A stretch of DNA of 10,487 nucleotides from an uncultured beta proteobacterium (GTDB lineage Bacteria; Pseudomonadota; Gammaproteobacteria; Burkholderiales; Rhodocyclaceae). Location of the stretch: positions 1-10,487 of the forward strand of contig CAIVZW010000422.1 of the NCBI GenBank assembly GCA_903910495.1, written 5' to 3'. Of the stretch, positions 1-6,575 are shown piece by piece (position 1 is the first letter of the stretch; every line of letters starts with the position of its first letter). A program made the translations under genes and the position numbers. The notes below the pieces were generated by a model. The model did no database searches, was not told the origin of the DNA, and saw only the letters and a program-made list of their open reading frames with translations.

Positions 1-461
1 GACCGCTGCTGGTCGAAATCCAGGCTCTGGTCGACCAGTCGCACGGCAACCCGCGCCGGCTCACCGTCGGCCTTGATGCGCAGCGCCTGGCGATGCTGCT
101 GGCGGTGTTGCACCGCCATGCCGGGATTGTCTGCTTCGATCAGGACGTTTTTGTAAACGCCGTCGGCGGCGTCAAGATCGCCGAGCCGGCGGCCGATCTC
201 TCGGTGCTATTGTCAATTGTTTCTTCACTAAAAAACAAAGCGTTACCAAGTAAACTTATTGTATTTGGTGAAGTTGGTCTGGCCGGTGAAATCCGCCCCG
301 CTCCACGCGGTCAGGAGCGCCTGAAGGAAGCGGCCAAACTCGGTTTTACACGGGCCATGATCCCGGAAGCCAACAAGCCCAAGCACCCGATTGCCGGAAT
401 CGAGGTGATCGCTGTTAGAAGGGTGGAAGAGGCAGTGGAGCGGCTACGGGAGCTGGATTGA
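1..461 (+). CDS. radA: DNA repair protein RadA (Sms), C-terminal part; 5' end outside the window
   Basis: The frame is open from base 3 and stops at 459-461. RadA is a RecA-related, DnaB-like ATPase that processes recombination intermediates by driving branch migration. The visible 152 residues are its C-terminal Lon-protease-like domain, which acts as a scaffold. Recognisable family blocks are VNAVGGVKIAEPAADLSVLL, the FGEVGLAGEIRPAPRGQERL block and the end around GIEVIAVRRVEEAVERL. The ATP-binding and zinc-finger parts lie upstream of the window. Bases 209-276 are about 29% GC within a gene that is otherwise GC-rich, although the protein there stays family-like (SSLKNKALPSKLIVFGEVG). No clear terminator follows the stop. 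Identification is from family motifs and is firm. Confidence 0.95.
   Translation, partial: PLLVEIQALVDQSHGNPRRLTVGLDAQRLAMLLAVLHRHAGIVCFDQDVFVNAVGGVKIAEPAADLSVLLSIVSSLKNKALPSKLIVFGEVGLAGEIRPAPRGQERLKEAAKLGFTRAMIPEANKPKHPIAGIEVIAVRRVEEAVERLRELD
209..276. other. AT-rich patch inside radA
   Basis: By hand count 20 of these 68 bases are G or C (about 29%), while the radA sequence on both sides is clearly above 60%. The reading frame is intact and encodes conserved RadA residues, so the change is mainly in synonymous codon choice (aaa, tta, att, gta and similar). It could be a small gene-conversion tract from an AT-rich relative, or selection on the nucleic acid itself. Confidence 0.7.
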
Positions 462-478
462 GTAGGATAGGGTCATGA

Positions 479-590
479 ATGACCGCTATACGGAACGCAT
501 GTCAAACGCGTACTATCGGCCACAAGCCGTCATAGCCGGCGCTGCTCCAAACCGGTCGTAGATCTGGTGGAACTACCCGTAAGCGGTCAT
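479..590. repeat. Degenerate inverted repeat in the radA-dctM gap
   Basis: The gap 462-713 holds no convincing gene. ATGACCGCTATACGG at 479-493 is matched in inverted orientation by CCGTAAGCGGTCAT at 577-590 (reverse complement ATGACCGCTTACGG), differing by one inserted base. A related string, AACGGTCGTTC, lies at 640-650. It resembles a decayed intergenic repeat, and a similar GAACGACCGCTTT string occurs at 8838-8850 in the other large gap. It lies just past the ends of both radA and dctM, which converge here, so it could also form a hairpin between them, but there is no T-run typical of a terminator. Confidence 0.4.
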
Positions 591-713
591 GGATCGCAGT
601 ATCGATTTTCTGAGGCTGACGGCTCTTCAGCAAGTGATAAACGGTCGTTCGTTGGCACGAATATGGACGACCCAGCTTGGACGGGGCATCACCGTTCGCG
701 CGCTTCCACCTGC

Positions 714-1997
714 TCAGGAGAGCAGTCTCCAGATCACGGTGGTCATCGATGGCATGTAGGTGATGATGAGAAGGACGACGACGGCCGCCATCAGTAGCGG
801 GTACAGCGCCTTGGTGATTTCGCCGATGCCCGCCCCCGCGAGCTTGGCCGCGACAAATAGCGTGCCTCCGACCGGTGGAGTGTATAGCGCGATCGCCAGG
901 TTGGCGGTGATCACCACGCCAAGGTGCACGAGGTCGATGCCGAAGCTCTGTGCGATCGGCAGCAGCAGCGGCGCGGTCAGCAGCATCGCCGGCAGTGGCT
1001 CGATAAAGATGCCCAGCAGCAGCAGCGCGACGTTGACCATCAGCAGGAACGTCCACTGCTGCGCCGCCACGATCTTGATCCAGGCCGCGAGTTGTACCGC
1101 AACCTGCTCGGCAGTGATCAGCCACGCCAGCGCCCCAGTCGCACCGACGACCAGCATTACCGTGGCACTGGTCTGAAAGGCGTTTACCAAGAGGCGCGGC
1201 AGATCGCGGACCGTGATGTCACGGTACAGGAATAGCGAGACCAGCGTCCCGTACACCACCGCCACCGCCGCCGACTCGGTCGGCGTGAACACGCCCGACC
1301 AGATGCCGCCGACTATGATCAAAGGCATCATCAGCGCCGGTCCGGCGTCCTTGGTGGCGGCCCAGATCTCCGCCCGCGACGCACGTACATCGCCGCTGTC
1401 GCAGCCGCTTTTCTTGCCGTACCAGACGCAGACACCGATAAGCGCGATCGCCATCACCAGGCCGGGCACCAGCCCCGCCATCGACAGCTGCCGCATCGAT
1501 ACACCGGCGATGAACGCGTAGACGAGGAAGGGGATCGACAGCGGCATCAGCAACGCCAGCGTGCCGGCGACCGCCAGCAGCGCCGCCGCAAAGCCGCGCG
1601 AATAGCCGCGTTTGAGCATCGACGGTATCACCAGCGACCCGATTGCCGCCGTGTCGGCGATGGCCGAACCGGAGACGCCGCCGAACATCAGGCACGACGC
1701 CACCGTCACCACCCCCAGCCCGCCGGGCAGGAAGCCGAGCAGCGCCCGGGCGAAATTGACGATGCGCTCGCCGATGCCGCCCGACGACAGGATCTCGCCG
1801 GCGAAAATGAACAGCGGCACCGCGATCAGGATAAAGGGCTCGACCCCGCCGATGAACGACAGAAAGATGGTTTCCAGCGGGTGGCCGAGATTGCCGAGGA
1901 CGATGGCGCCGACGGTCGCCACCAGCAGCGAGTACATGAGCGGCACGCCGACCAGGGCGAGCACGAAGAAGCCGAGGAAGAGCAGTCCGGCGAGCAT
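714..1997 (-). CDS. dctM: TRAP transporter large permease (DctM type)
   Basis: A 427-residue, very hydrophobic protein of the usual DctM length. DctM is the translocation subunit of tripartite ATP-independent periplasmic transporters and uses a cation gradient to import the ligand delivered by DctP. Typical features are the N-terminal stretch LLFLGFFVLALVGVPLMYSL, FIFAGEIL near residue 65, FGGVSGSAIADTAAIGSLVIPSMLKRGY around 104-131, FTPTESAAVAVVYG near 237-250, and a late FIEPLPAMLL segment. About a dozen membrane segments can be seen. The start is supported by a GAAGGA ribosome site eight bases upstream. It begins four bases after the dctQ stop, so the two subunits are almost certainly co-translated. 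It is the last gene of the minus-strand operon. Confidence 0.96.
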   Translation of the reverse strand: MLAGLLFLGFFVLALVGVPLMYSLLVATVGAIVLGNLGHPLETIFLSFIGGVEPFILIAVPLFIFAGEILSSGGIGERIVNFARALLGFLPGGLGVVTVASCLMFGGVSGSAIADTAAIGSLVIPSMLKRGYSRGFAAALLAVAGTLALLMPLSIPFLVYAFIAGVSMRQLSMAGLVPGLVMAIALIGVCVWYGKKSGCDSGDVRASRAEIWAATKDAGPALMMPLIIVGGIWSGVFTPTESAAVAVVYGTLVSLFLYRDITVRDLPRLLVNAFQTSATVMLVVGATGALAWLITAEQVAVQLAAWIKIVAAQQWTFLLMVNVALLLLGIFIEPLPAMLLTAPLLLPIAQSFGIDLVHLGVVITANLAIALYTPPVGGTLFVAAKLAGAGIGEITKALYPLLMAAVVVLLIITYMPSMTTVIWRLLS

Positions 1998-2001
1998 GGC
2001 A

Positions 2002-2574
2002 TCAGTCCTTCGGCCAACGTTGTGCCCGCGTCTTGCCTTGCAGGATCAGCCACAGGTCATACAGGATCCAGACTATGATGGCGGCGACGCCGACCGGCAT
2101 GCCCAGGTACTGGAACGACATCGGGATCTGCAGCACGGTGAGCTCGTTCCCCCAGCCGACTATCACCAGGTTGATGCCGTACCAGATCAGCAACGCGAGC
2201 ATCACGATTTCGAGCAGGTCGATGGCGGCGTCGGCTCGCTCCCGCGCCTTGCCACCGAGCAGTTCGATGAACTCGGTGATCGTCATCTGCCCGCCCCGAC
2301 GCGCGGCGCAGGCGCCGGACAGAAACGTCACCCACACCATCAGCAGCTCCGCCAGTTCGGTGACCGCCGCCATGTCACGGCCGACGATATGCAGCAGCAC
2401 ATTGACAAACACCAGCAGAATCATCACCGCCCCGATGGCCACCACGATCCAGTCGACTACGGCGCCGAATGCAGCAAGCAATAGCGGCGACGGTGGCGCG
2501 GCAGGGAGCAGATCGCCGCGCAAGGGGGCGCACGGTCGCGGTCTACCCGCCAAGCTCAACTCGGTCTCGGTCAT
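2002..2574 (-). CDS. dctQ: TRAP transporter small permease (DctQ type)
   Basis: A 190-residue membrane protein with four hydrophobic segments (about residues 35-60, 70-92, 115-140 and 150-177), the DctQ pattern. DctQ forms the membrane complex with DctM. The segment around residues 70-95 (AELLMVWVTFLSGACAARRGGQMT) carries the family's conserved tryptophan and the following G-x-M/I region. The first 30 or so residues are a proline- and arginine-rich cytoplasmic tail longer than in many relatives; a later start is possible but none has a better ribosome site. AAAGGA lies seven bases before the chosen ATG. It sits 143 bases after dctP, a gap that carries a hairpin, and four bases before dctM. 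Confidence 0.93.
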   Translation of the reverse strand: MTETELSLAGRPRPCAPLRGDLLPAAPPSPLLLAAFGAVVDWIVVAIGAVMILLVFVNVLLHIVGRDMAAVTELAELLMVWVTFLSGACAARRGGQMTITEFIELLGGKARERADAAIDLLEIVMLALLIWYGINLVIVGWGNELTVLQIPMSFQYLGMPVGVAAIIVWILYDLWLILQGKTRAQRWPKD

Positions 2575-2672
2575 AATCTGGTCCTTTAGACAGTTTTGGC
2601 ATCAGGGCAAGAGGCGACCGTGCTGCCACGACGAATCCGTTGCTTGCCGCCCGCTCGTTTCCGGAGCCACAG

Positions 2673-2705
2673 GACGACCGCCCTGCGCATGTCATGACGG
2701 TCGTC
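2673..2705 (-). promoter_or_regulatory. Intercistronic hairpin after dctP
   Basis: GACGACCG at 2673-2680 and CGGTCGTC at 2698-2705 form a perfect 8-bp stem with a 17-base loop. On the minus-strand transcript it begins 12 bases after the dctP stop. There is no following U-run, so it is not a classic terminator. Hairpins between the binding-protein gene and the permease genes are a known way for transport operons to keep much more binding protein than permease, by shielding the upstream mRNA from 3' decay. That role is inferred here. Confidence 0.5.
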
Positions 2706-2717
2706 GGCTGCTGGAGC

Positions 2718-3731
2718 TTACTTTCCGGGGATCGCTTTGCGAGTGGCTTCGGCTTCCGCCAGCACGGCGTCCACGTCGGTGCCGTACTTCTCCTTGGCCT
2801 TCACGTAGGCGGGCTTCACTGCCTCGCGGAACGGCTCGAGATTCGGACGTACGATCTTCGCCCCTTTTGATTGCATGTCGGCGAGCTGAGCGTCTTCGGC
2901 GGCGGCGACCTCCTTGCGACTCCAGTCCGCGGATTCCTTCGCTGCCTTGGTCACCGCTTCGCGGTCGGCTGCCGACAGCTTCTGCCAGGTCTTTTCGGAA
3001 ATCGACAGCGGGATGGGGCTGTAGACGTGCTTGGTCAGCGTCACATACGGCGCTACTTCGTAGAATCGGTTCGCGTGGATCGTGTCGATCGGATTTTCCT
3101 GCCCTGCCACCACGCCTTGCTGGATGGCAAGGTAGACCTCCGGCAGCGGCATGATCTGCACGCCGAAGCCCATGGCCTCGAGCAGCCAGCGCTGCATCTC
3201 GTTCGGGTAGGTACGCAGCTTCTTGCCTTTGGCTTCCGCCGGGGTGTTCACCGGGTCCTTGGTGGTCATCGAGCGGAAGCCAGCTTCGTAGGTCGAGAGG
3301 ATGCGGAAACCCTTCGCCGGTCCTTTTGCGAACTGATCCTGAAGCCACTTCGATTCGTCGTAAAACTTCCACCCCTGCTCGTAGTTGTCGAAGAGGTACG
3401 GCATCAGCATCAGGTTCAGGGTCGGCAGGTGCGTCGCGTAGGTGCCGGTTCCCGTGACCGTGAAATCGATGCCGCCCAGTTGCAGTTGCTCGACACCCTT
3501 CATGTCATTGGCAAGTTGTCCCGCCGGAAACACCTGCATCTTGTAGCGACCTTGGGTGTATTGCTCGATCTTTTGGCCGAATAGCTCGGCCGCCTTCTGG
3601 CGCAAGCCACCCGGCTGGTCGGTGTGGCTGAACTTGAGCGTTGTCTGCGCCTGCGCTACGGCGGCAAACCCAAACGCGCCGGCAATGGCTGCCACCAGCG
3701 CGATTTGCCTGACGAACATTCTGCGTTCCAT
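2718..3731 (-). CDS. dctP: TRAP transporter substrate-binding protein (DctP family)
   Basis: A 337-residue periplasmic protein. Residues 1-28 form a signal peptide: basic MERRMFVRQ, a hydrophobic core, and a cleavage region ending AVAQAQ before TTLKFSH. The mature part follows the DctP fold: LKFSHTDQPGG, the hinge region around FPAGQLANDMKGVEQLQLGG, GKKLRTYPNEMQ (residues 169-180) and AIQQGVVAGQENPI (203-215). Arg173 in the KLRT block occupies the place of the conserved arginine that salt-bridges the ligand carboxylate in most members, so an organic-acid or sugar-acid ligand is likely; the exact ligand is not readable. GGAGGA sits eight bases before the start. It follows the isomerase gene by 109 bases and precedes dctQ. 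Confidence 0.95.
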   Translation of the reverse strand: MERRMFVRQIALVAAIAGAFGFAAVAQAQTTLKFSHTDQPGGLRQKAAELFGQKIEQYTQGRYKMQVFPAGQLANDMKGVEQLQLGGIDFTVTGTGTYATHLPTLNLMLMPYLFDNYEQGWKFYDESKWLQDQFAKGPAKGFRILSTYEAGFRSMTTKDPVNTPAEAKGKKLRTYPNEMQRWLLEAMGFGVQIMPLPEVYLAIQQGVVAGQENPIDTIHANRFYEVAPYVTLTKHVYSPIPLSISEKTWQKLSAADREAVTKAAKESADWSRKEVAAAEDAQLADMQSKGAKIVRPNLEPFREAVKPAYVKAKEKYGTDVDAVLAEAEATRKAIPGK

Positions 3732-3806
3732 GTTGTGTATCCTCCGTTTTAGTGGTCAAACAAGTGCTGCAGTGTCCGCTCCGGACGCCTTCCGCAGCGG
3801 GTGATT

Positions 3807-3839
3807 CGCGTCGAGCCATATGCTCGGCTACGGGACGCG
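3807..3839 (-). promoter_or_regulatory. Intercistronic hairpin between isomerase gene and dctP
   Basis: Two nested stems: CGCGT (3807-3811) pairs with ACGCG (3835-3839), and CGAGC (3812-3816) with GCTCG (3822-3826) around a 5-base loop. On the minus-strand RNA the structure begins one base after the isomerase stop codon. There is no U-tract, so an attenuating, processing or mRNA-protecting structure is more likely than a full terminator. Together with the hairpin after dctP it brackets the dctP cistron. Confidence 0.45.
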
Positions 3840-3840
3840 G

Positions 3841-4806
3841 CTACTTCAGTCCGAACAGGTTTTCTTCGATGAACTTCCAGGTGGCCAGGTAGTCCTTCGC
3901 GCCGATCATGCCGGCAAAGCCCTGGTCCTCCATCGTTCCCAGCAGATTCCACAGTTTGGTGGTGATGCGATTGTTGGCGACGAACGTCCCCCTGATGTTC
4001 CAGCGTGTGGGCGATGTATCCGAGGTCAGGAAGTCGTCGTACTTATACTTGCGCAGGTAGTACAGGAACTCGGCGTACTCCAGCAGGTGCTTAGTGCCGC
4101 AGAAGTAGTCCCAATCCCACTTGCCGTCGTTGTCGTTGATGTGGATGTAGTACGGCTGGCCGCTCTCGGCCAACAGCACCAGTTCCTCGGCCGGGTTGGT
4201 GGCACCGTATATGGCGTGCCCGAAGTCCAGCGTGATGCCCAGTTCCTTGACCCCGATCTGCTTGATCAGAAGCAGGGTCTTGGACGTGTTGTTGAGATAG
4301 CAGGTCCCGCGCGTTTCGGAGGGCTTGAATTCGATGAACAGCGGGATGTCCTTCTTGTACTCGGCCGCCTCGCCGAAAGTCTCGATCAGGCGCTTCCAGA
4401 TCACCGCGTAATCGCTCTGAAAGCTGAACTCGTAACCATCACCCAGCGGGCAGCAGGTGACCTTGTCGGCGCCCACCTGCTCGGCGAAGTCCTTTGCTTG
4501 TTTGATCAGGCGGACGGCATTGTCCCGCACCGCCTTGTCGGGAGAGGTCAGTCCTCCGTTGCGGAACTCCGGTTCGGCCTTGACGTTGACGTTGATCGCG
4601 GCGAATTTCAGGTGGTATTTGTCGGCAAGGGCTTTGGTCGACGCCGGGTCGGTGACTTCGTAGGGGTAGATCGCCTCCACGCCGCTGGCCCCTTCGATCT
4701 CTGCCACCATCTTGAATTTCTCCTCGAGGCCCAGCGGCTCGTTGTATTCGTGGAACCGGTCCTTGGTGCGGCCGAGGAAAGGCGTAATGATTGCCAGCTT
4801 CAACAT
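3841..4806 (-). CDS. Sugar isomerase/epimerase, xylose isomerase-like TIM barrel
   Basis: A 321-residue soluble protein of the AP endonuclease 2/xylose isomerase-like TIM-barrel superfamily. Candidate metal ligands fall in the usual order: Glu159 (PLFIEFKPSE), Asp194 with His197 (GITLDFGHAIYG), His222 (YYIHINDNDG) and Asp263 (FLTSDTSP). The Glu-Asp-His-Asp series resembles that of L-rhamnose isomerase-type enzymes, whereas ketose 3-epimerases usually end in Glu. A divalent-metal aldose-ketose isomerase or an epimerase is therefore expected. AGGAG lies six bases before the ATG. It is the first intact gene of the minus operon, ahead of the TRAP transporter, which suggests it acts on the imported compound or its first product. 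The substrate is not determined. The C-terminal part (FLTSDTSPTRWNIRG) may shape the sugar pocket. Confidence 0.85.
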   Translation of the reverse strand: MLKLAIITPFLGRTKDRFHEYNEPLGLEEKFKMVAEIEGASGVEAIYPYEVTDPASTKALADKYHLKFAAINVNVKAEPEFRNGGLTSPDKAVRDNAVRLIKQAKDFAEQVGADKVTCCPLGDGYEFSFQSDYAVIWKRLIETFGEAAEYKKDIPLFIEFKPSETRGTCYLNNTSKTLLLIKQIGVKELGITLDFGHAIYGATNPAEELVLLAESGQPYYIHINDNDGKWDWDYFCGTKHLLEYAEFLYYLRKYKYDDFLTSDTSPTRWNIRGTFVANNRITTKLWNLLGTMEDQGFAGMIGAKDYLATWKFIEENLFGLK

Positions 4807-4841
4807 GGTGTTCTCCTGATGGATCGATGCGCCGTGGCGGA

Positions 4842-4958
4842 CTATTCCACCAGAGCCCTCAAGTACCGCAATGCTTCTTCATATTCGCGCGTGGCCCCAT
4901 TGGGGCCGCAACAGAATTCGATGTCCGGCGAGCCCGTGTAGCGGGAAAATCGCAGGCC
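4842..4958 (-). pseudogene. Possible 3' remnant of a lost operon gene
   Basis: On the minus strand a 38-codon open stretch ends with TAG at 4842-4844, 35 bases before the isomerase ATG, the spacing expected of an operon neighbour. Its translation contains TGSPDIEFCCGPNGATREYE followed by an amphipathic helix (EALRYLRALVE), which reads like a genuine protein C-terminus of the kind seen in sugar isomerases or dehydrogenases. An in-frame TAA (4959-4961) cuts it off upstream, and no good start lies inside. I cannot name the parent family. It may instead be chance coding-like sequence, but the GC-rich, non-repetitive composition and position favour a deletion remnant. Confidence 0.4.
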
Positions 4959-5061
4959 TTAGAATCCGGCAGCCTATGGGCGATGTCCCGTCAGGTGAAC
5001 CGATCGTCAAACGGGAGATGAGGTAGGCAGGCAAGACGTCGAACATTTGCAGACTTCCATT

Positions 5062-5096
5062 CGTATTCGGTATACGGTATTCTAAACACGGTACAC
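5062..5096. promoter_or_regulatory. Candidate operator: CGGTATAC-like direct repeats
   Basis: CGGTATAC at 5068-5075, CGGTATTC at 5075-5082 and CGGTACAC at 5089-5096 are near-identical units at steps of 7 and 14 bases, with a further CGTATTC at 5062-5068. GTATAC at 5070-5075 is itself a palindrome, and GGTATACC-like sites are known for several GntR-family regulators of sugar-acid genes. The repeats cover the -10 region and spacer of the minus-strand promoter, so a bound protein would block it. The GntR/FCD regulator encoded at 6576-7250 is the obvious candidate binder; that link is inference. Confidence 0.5.
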
Positions 5097-5108
5097 GAAC
5101 AATGTCAA
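5079..5108 (-). promoter_or_regulatory. Sigma70-type promoter for the isomerase-TRAP operon
   Basis: Read on the minus strand, TTGACA (5103-5108) is a perfect -35 box, followed after 18 bases by TAGAAT (5079-5084), a 5/6 -10 box. Transcription would start near 5072 and run through a leader of about 265 bases before the isomerase ATG, a length that includes the possible gene remnant. The direct-repeat operator overlaps it. No equally good promoter was found for the plus-strand operon. Confidence 0.6.
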
Positions 5109-5190
5109 CGAAACCGGCAAGCAGAGAACGAATGCCTTAGCTCGGCCTGCCAGTGAAAGCGATTTTCGTCATAATTAGAGGTTTGCTGAA

Positions 5191-5736
5191 ATGATCACCC
5201 ATAGCCAATTCGCCGCGCTGCAGGGCCGCGCGTTCGACATATTCCGAAATGCAGGCATCTTCCTGACGGAGAAGGAGCGCGACCGTATCGAAGTCGCCGA
5301 TTTTGGTCTCAGCCAACCTGAGACCGAAGGGGCGCAGATCTTCACCTTCATTCAAACCAAGCGCTACGCCGCCAAGATCATCGCGCTGTTTCCAGGGCAG
5401 ACGCTGCCTGAGCACTGGCATCCCCCGGTCGGGGATGACCCAGGTAAACAGGAGACCGTGCGGGTGGCCTGGGGCCAGCTCTATTGCTGCGCCGAGGGCC
5501 CGGACACGCTCGACAATGGCCGGGTCGTTCCAGGCAAAGAGGCGGTATATTCAACCCGCTGCGAGTCCGTGTTCGGTCCCGGCGACACGCGCACTTTTCA
5601 GCCCGGAGAGCGGCACTGGTTTCAGGGCGGGCCCGACGGGGTGGTGCTTTACAGCTTCTCGTCAGTAGTGCGCGATACGCTCGACGGATTCACCGACCCG
5701 GCCATTCAACGCAGCACCCACATCGTGGAGGATTGA
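5191..5736 (+). CDS. D-lyxose ketol-isomerase-like cupin protein
   Basis: A 181-residue protein of the D-lyxose isomerase family, a cupin-fold, metal-dependent aldose-ketose isomerase group unrelated in fold to the TIM-barrel enzyme next door. Metal ligands match the family pattern: His75 and His77 in PGQTLPEHWHP, Glu88 in GKQETVRV, and His142 in PGERHWF. Lys57 in TKRYAAKII may be part of the active site. It is shorter than the roughly 225-residue E. coli O157-type enzyme but complete at both cupin halves. AGAGG lies nine bases before the ATG. It is the first gene of the plus operon, three bases before the BKACE gene. The true substrate may be a different pentose, hexose or sugar acid; D-lyxose is only the family name. 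Confidence 0.82.
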   Translation: MITHSQFAALQGRAFDIFRNAGIFLTEKERDRIEVADFGLSQPETEGAQIFTFIQTKRYAAKIIALFPGQTLPEHWHPPVGDDPGKQETVRVAWGQLYCCAEGPDTLDNGRVVPGKEAVYSTRCESVFGPGDTRTFQPGERHWFQGGPDGVVLYSFSSVVRDTLDGFTDPAIQRSTHIVED

Positions 5737-5739
5737 GCT

Positions 5740-6573
5740 ATGAACGAGAACAAAGTCATCGTCAGCGTCGCCCCGGTTGCCCATGTCGGGACAGTCATTC
5801 CGGCGGGCGCAAAAAACCCGATCACCCCGGAAGAAATTGCCGCCGAAGTCATCGGATGCGCGGCAGCCGGAGCGTCGATGGTGCATTTGCATGTGCGCGA
5901 CACCATCGGCGAACAGACCTTTGATCTTTCTGCATACGCGCGCACCCTCGACCTGATCCGCCGGGAGTCCGATATCGTCATCCAGGGGTCCACCGGGGGT
6001 AAGTCCACCCTGAGCCTGGCTGAGCGCTGTGTATCGATCAACGAACCGCGCACGCAAGTGGCCTCACTCAACTTGGGCTCGGTTAACTTCGGCGAAGGGG
6101 TCTACATCAACACGCTGCCGGATATACGCTTCTGGATCGACGAGATGAAGCAGCATGGCGTCGTGCCCGAACTGGAAATATTCGACGTGAGCATGCTCGC
6201 CACCATCGAGCAACTGGTTGCCGAGGGCCTACTGACTCAGCCACTGAACTACAATTTCTGTCTCGGCTTCCACGGGGCGATGCTGGCGGATCCCCGGCAC
6301 CTGTATTATCTTTCCTCGTTGTTGCCCCCGGGATCGCACTGGGGGTTCATTCACGAAGGTATGAGCGACTACAGGATGCTGGCCGCGGCGCTTGGTCTAG
6401 GGGCACGTGCGGTGCGGGTCGGATTCGAGGATGGTCGCCACCTTGCTCCGAACCAGGTCGCCCCCAACAACCTCGAACTGGTCAAGCGATTGGCGGATCT
6501 GGTCGGCTTGCTTGGACTGGAAATCGCGACGCCGGCCGAAACGCGCGCCCAGTTGGGTGTCATCAGAGATTAG
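5740..6573 (+). CDS. Beta-keto acid cleavage enzyme (BKACE, DUF849 family)
   Basis: A 277-residue TIM-barrel enzyme of the family founded by Kce (3-keto-5-aminohexanoate cleavage enzyme). Members condense a beta-keto acid with acetyl-CoA and split it to acetoacetate and a new acyl-CoA. Family signatures are KNPITPEEIA (26-35), the zinc-binding MVHLHVRD with His49 and His51, QGSTGG (82-87), PELEIFD (143-149), and RVGFED with Arg226, Glu230 and Asp231, positions that agree with those I recall for Kce. The C-terminal LEIATPAETRAQLG is also typical. The position after PELEIFD is Val-Ser-Met rather than the more usual glycine, which may affect specificity. GGAGGA is seven bases before the start. 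Substrates in the family include keto-amino acids and dehydrocarnitine; here the sugar context suggests a 3-keto sugar acid. Confidence 0.92.
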   Translation: MNENKVIVSVAPVAHVGTVIPAGAKNPITPEEIAAEVIGCAAAGASMVHLHVRDTIGEQTFDLSAYARTLDLIRRESDIVIQGSTGGKSTLSLAERCVSINEPRTQVASLNLGSVNFGEGVYINTLPDIRFWIDEMKQHGVVPELEIFDVSMLATIEQLVAEGLLTQPLNYNFCLGFHGAMLADPRHLYYLSSLLPPGSHWGFIHEGMSDYRMLAAALGLGARAVRVGFEDGRHLAPNQVAPNNLELVKRLADLVGLLGLEIATPAETRAQLGVIRD

Positions 6574-6575
6574 AC

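Noticed and set aside
589..759. 56-codon plus-strand open frame in the radA-dctM gap
   Set aside because: It has no ribosome site and no recognisable family, and its end overlaps dctM; more likely chance.
502..1125. Long minus-strand open frame overlapping dctM
   Set aside because: It is an out-of-frame shadow of dctM: arginine- and alanine-rich, low-complexity, with no family motif.
2033..3154. 373-codon plus-strand open frame across dctQ and dctP
   Set aside because: It runs antisense over two well-identified genes and their gap, and is rich in Ser, Arg and Pro with no recognisable domain.
3820..4941. 373-codon plus-strand open frame opposite the isomerase gene
   Set aside because: It is the antisense shadow of the TIM-barrel gene; the minus-strand protein has clear metal-site motifs and a ribosome site.
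4879..5046. 55-codon minus-strand open frame (MFDVLPAYL...) in the divergent region
   Set aside because: It lacks a ribosome site, overlaps the remnant in another frame, and its second half is the shifted reading of that remnant; a leader peptide cannot be excluded but is not supported.
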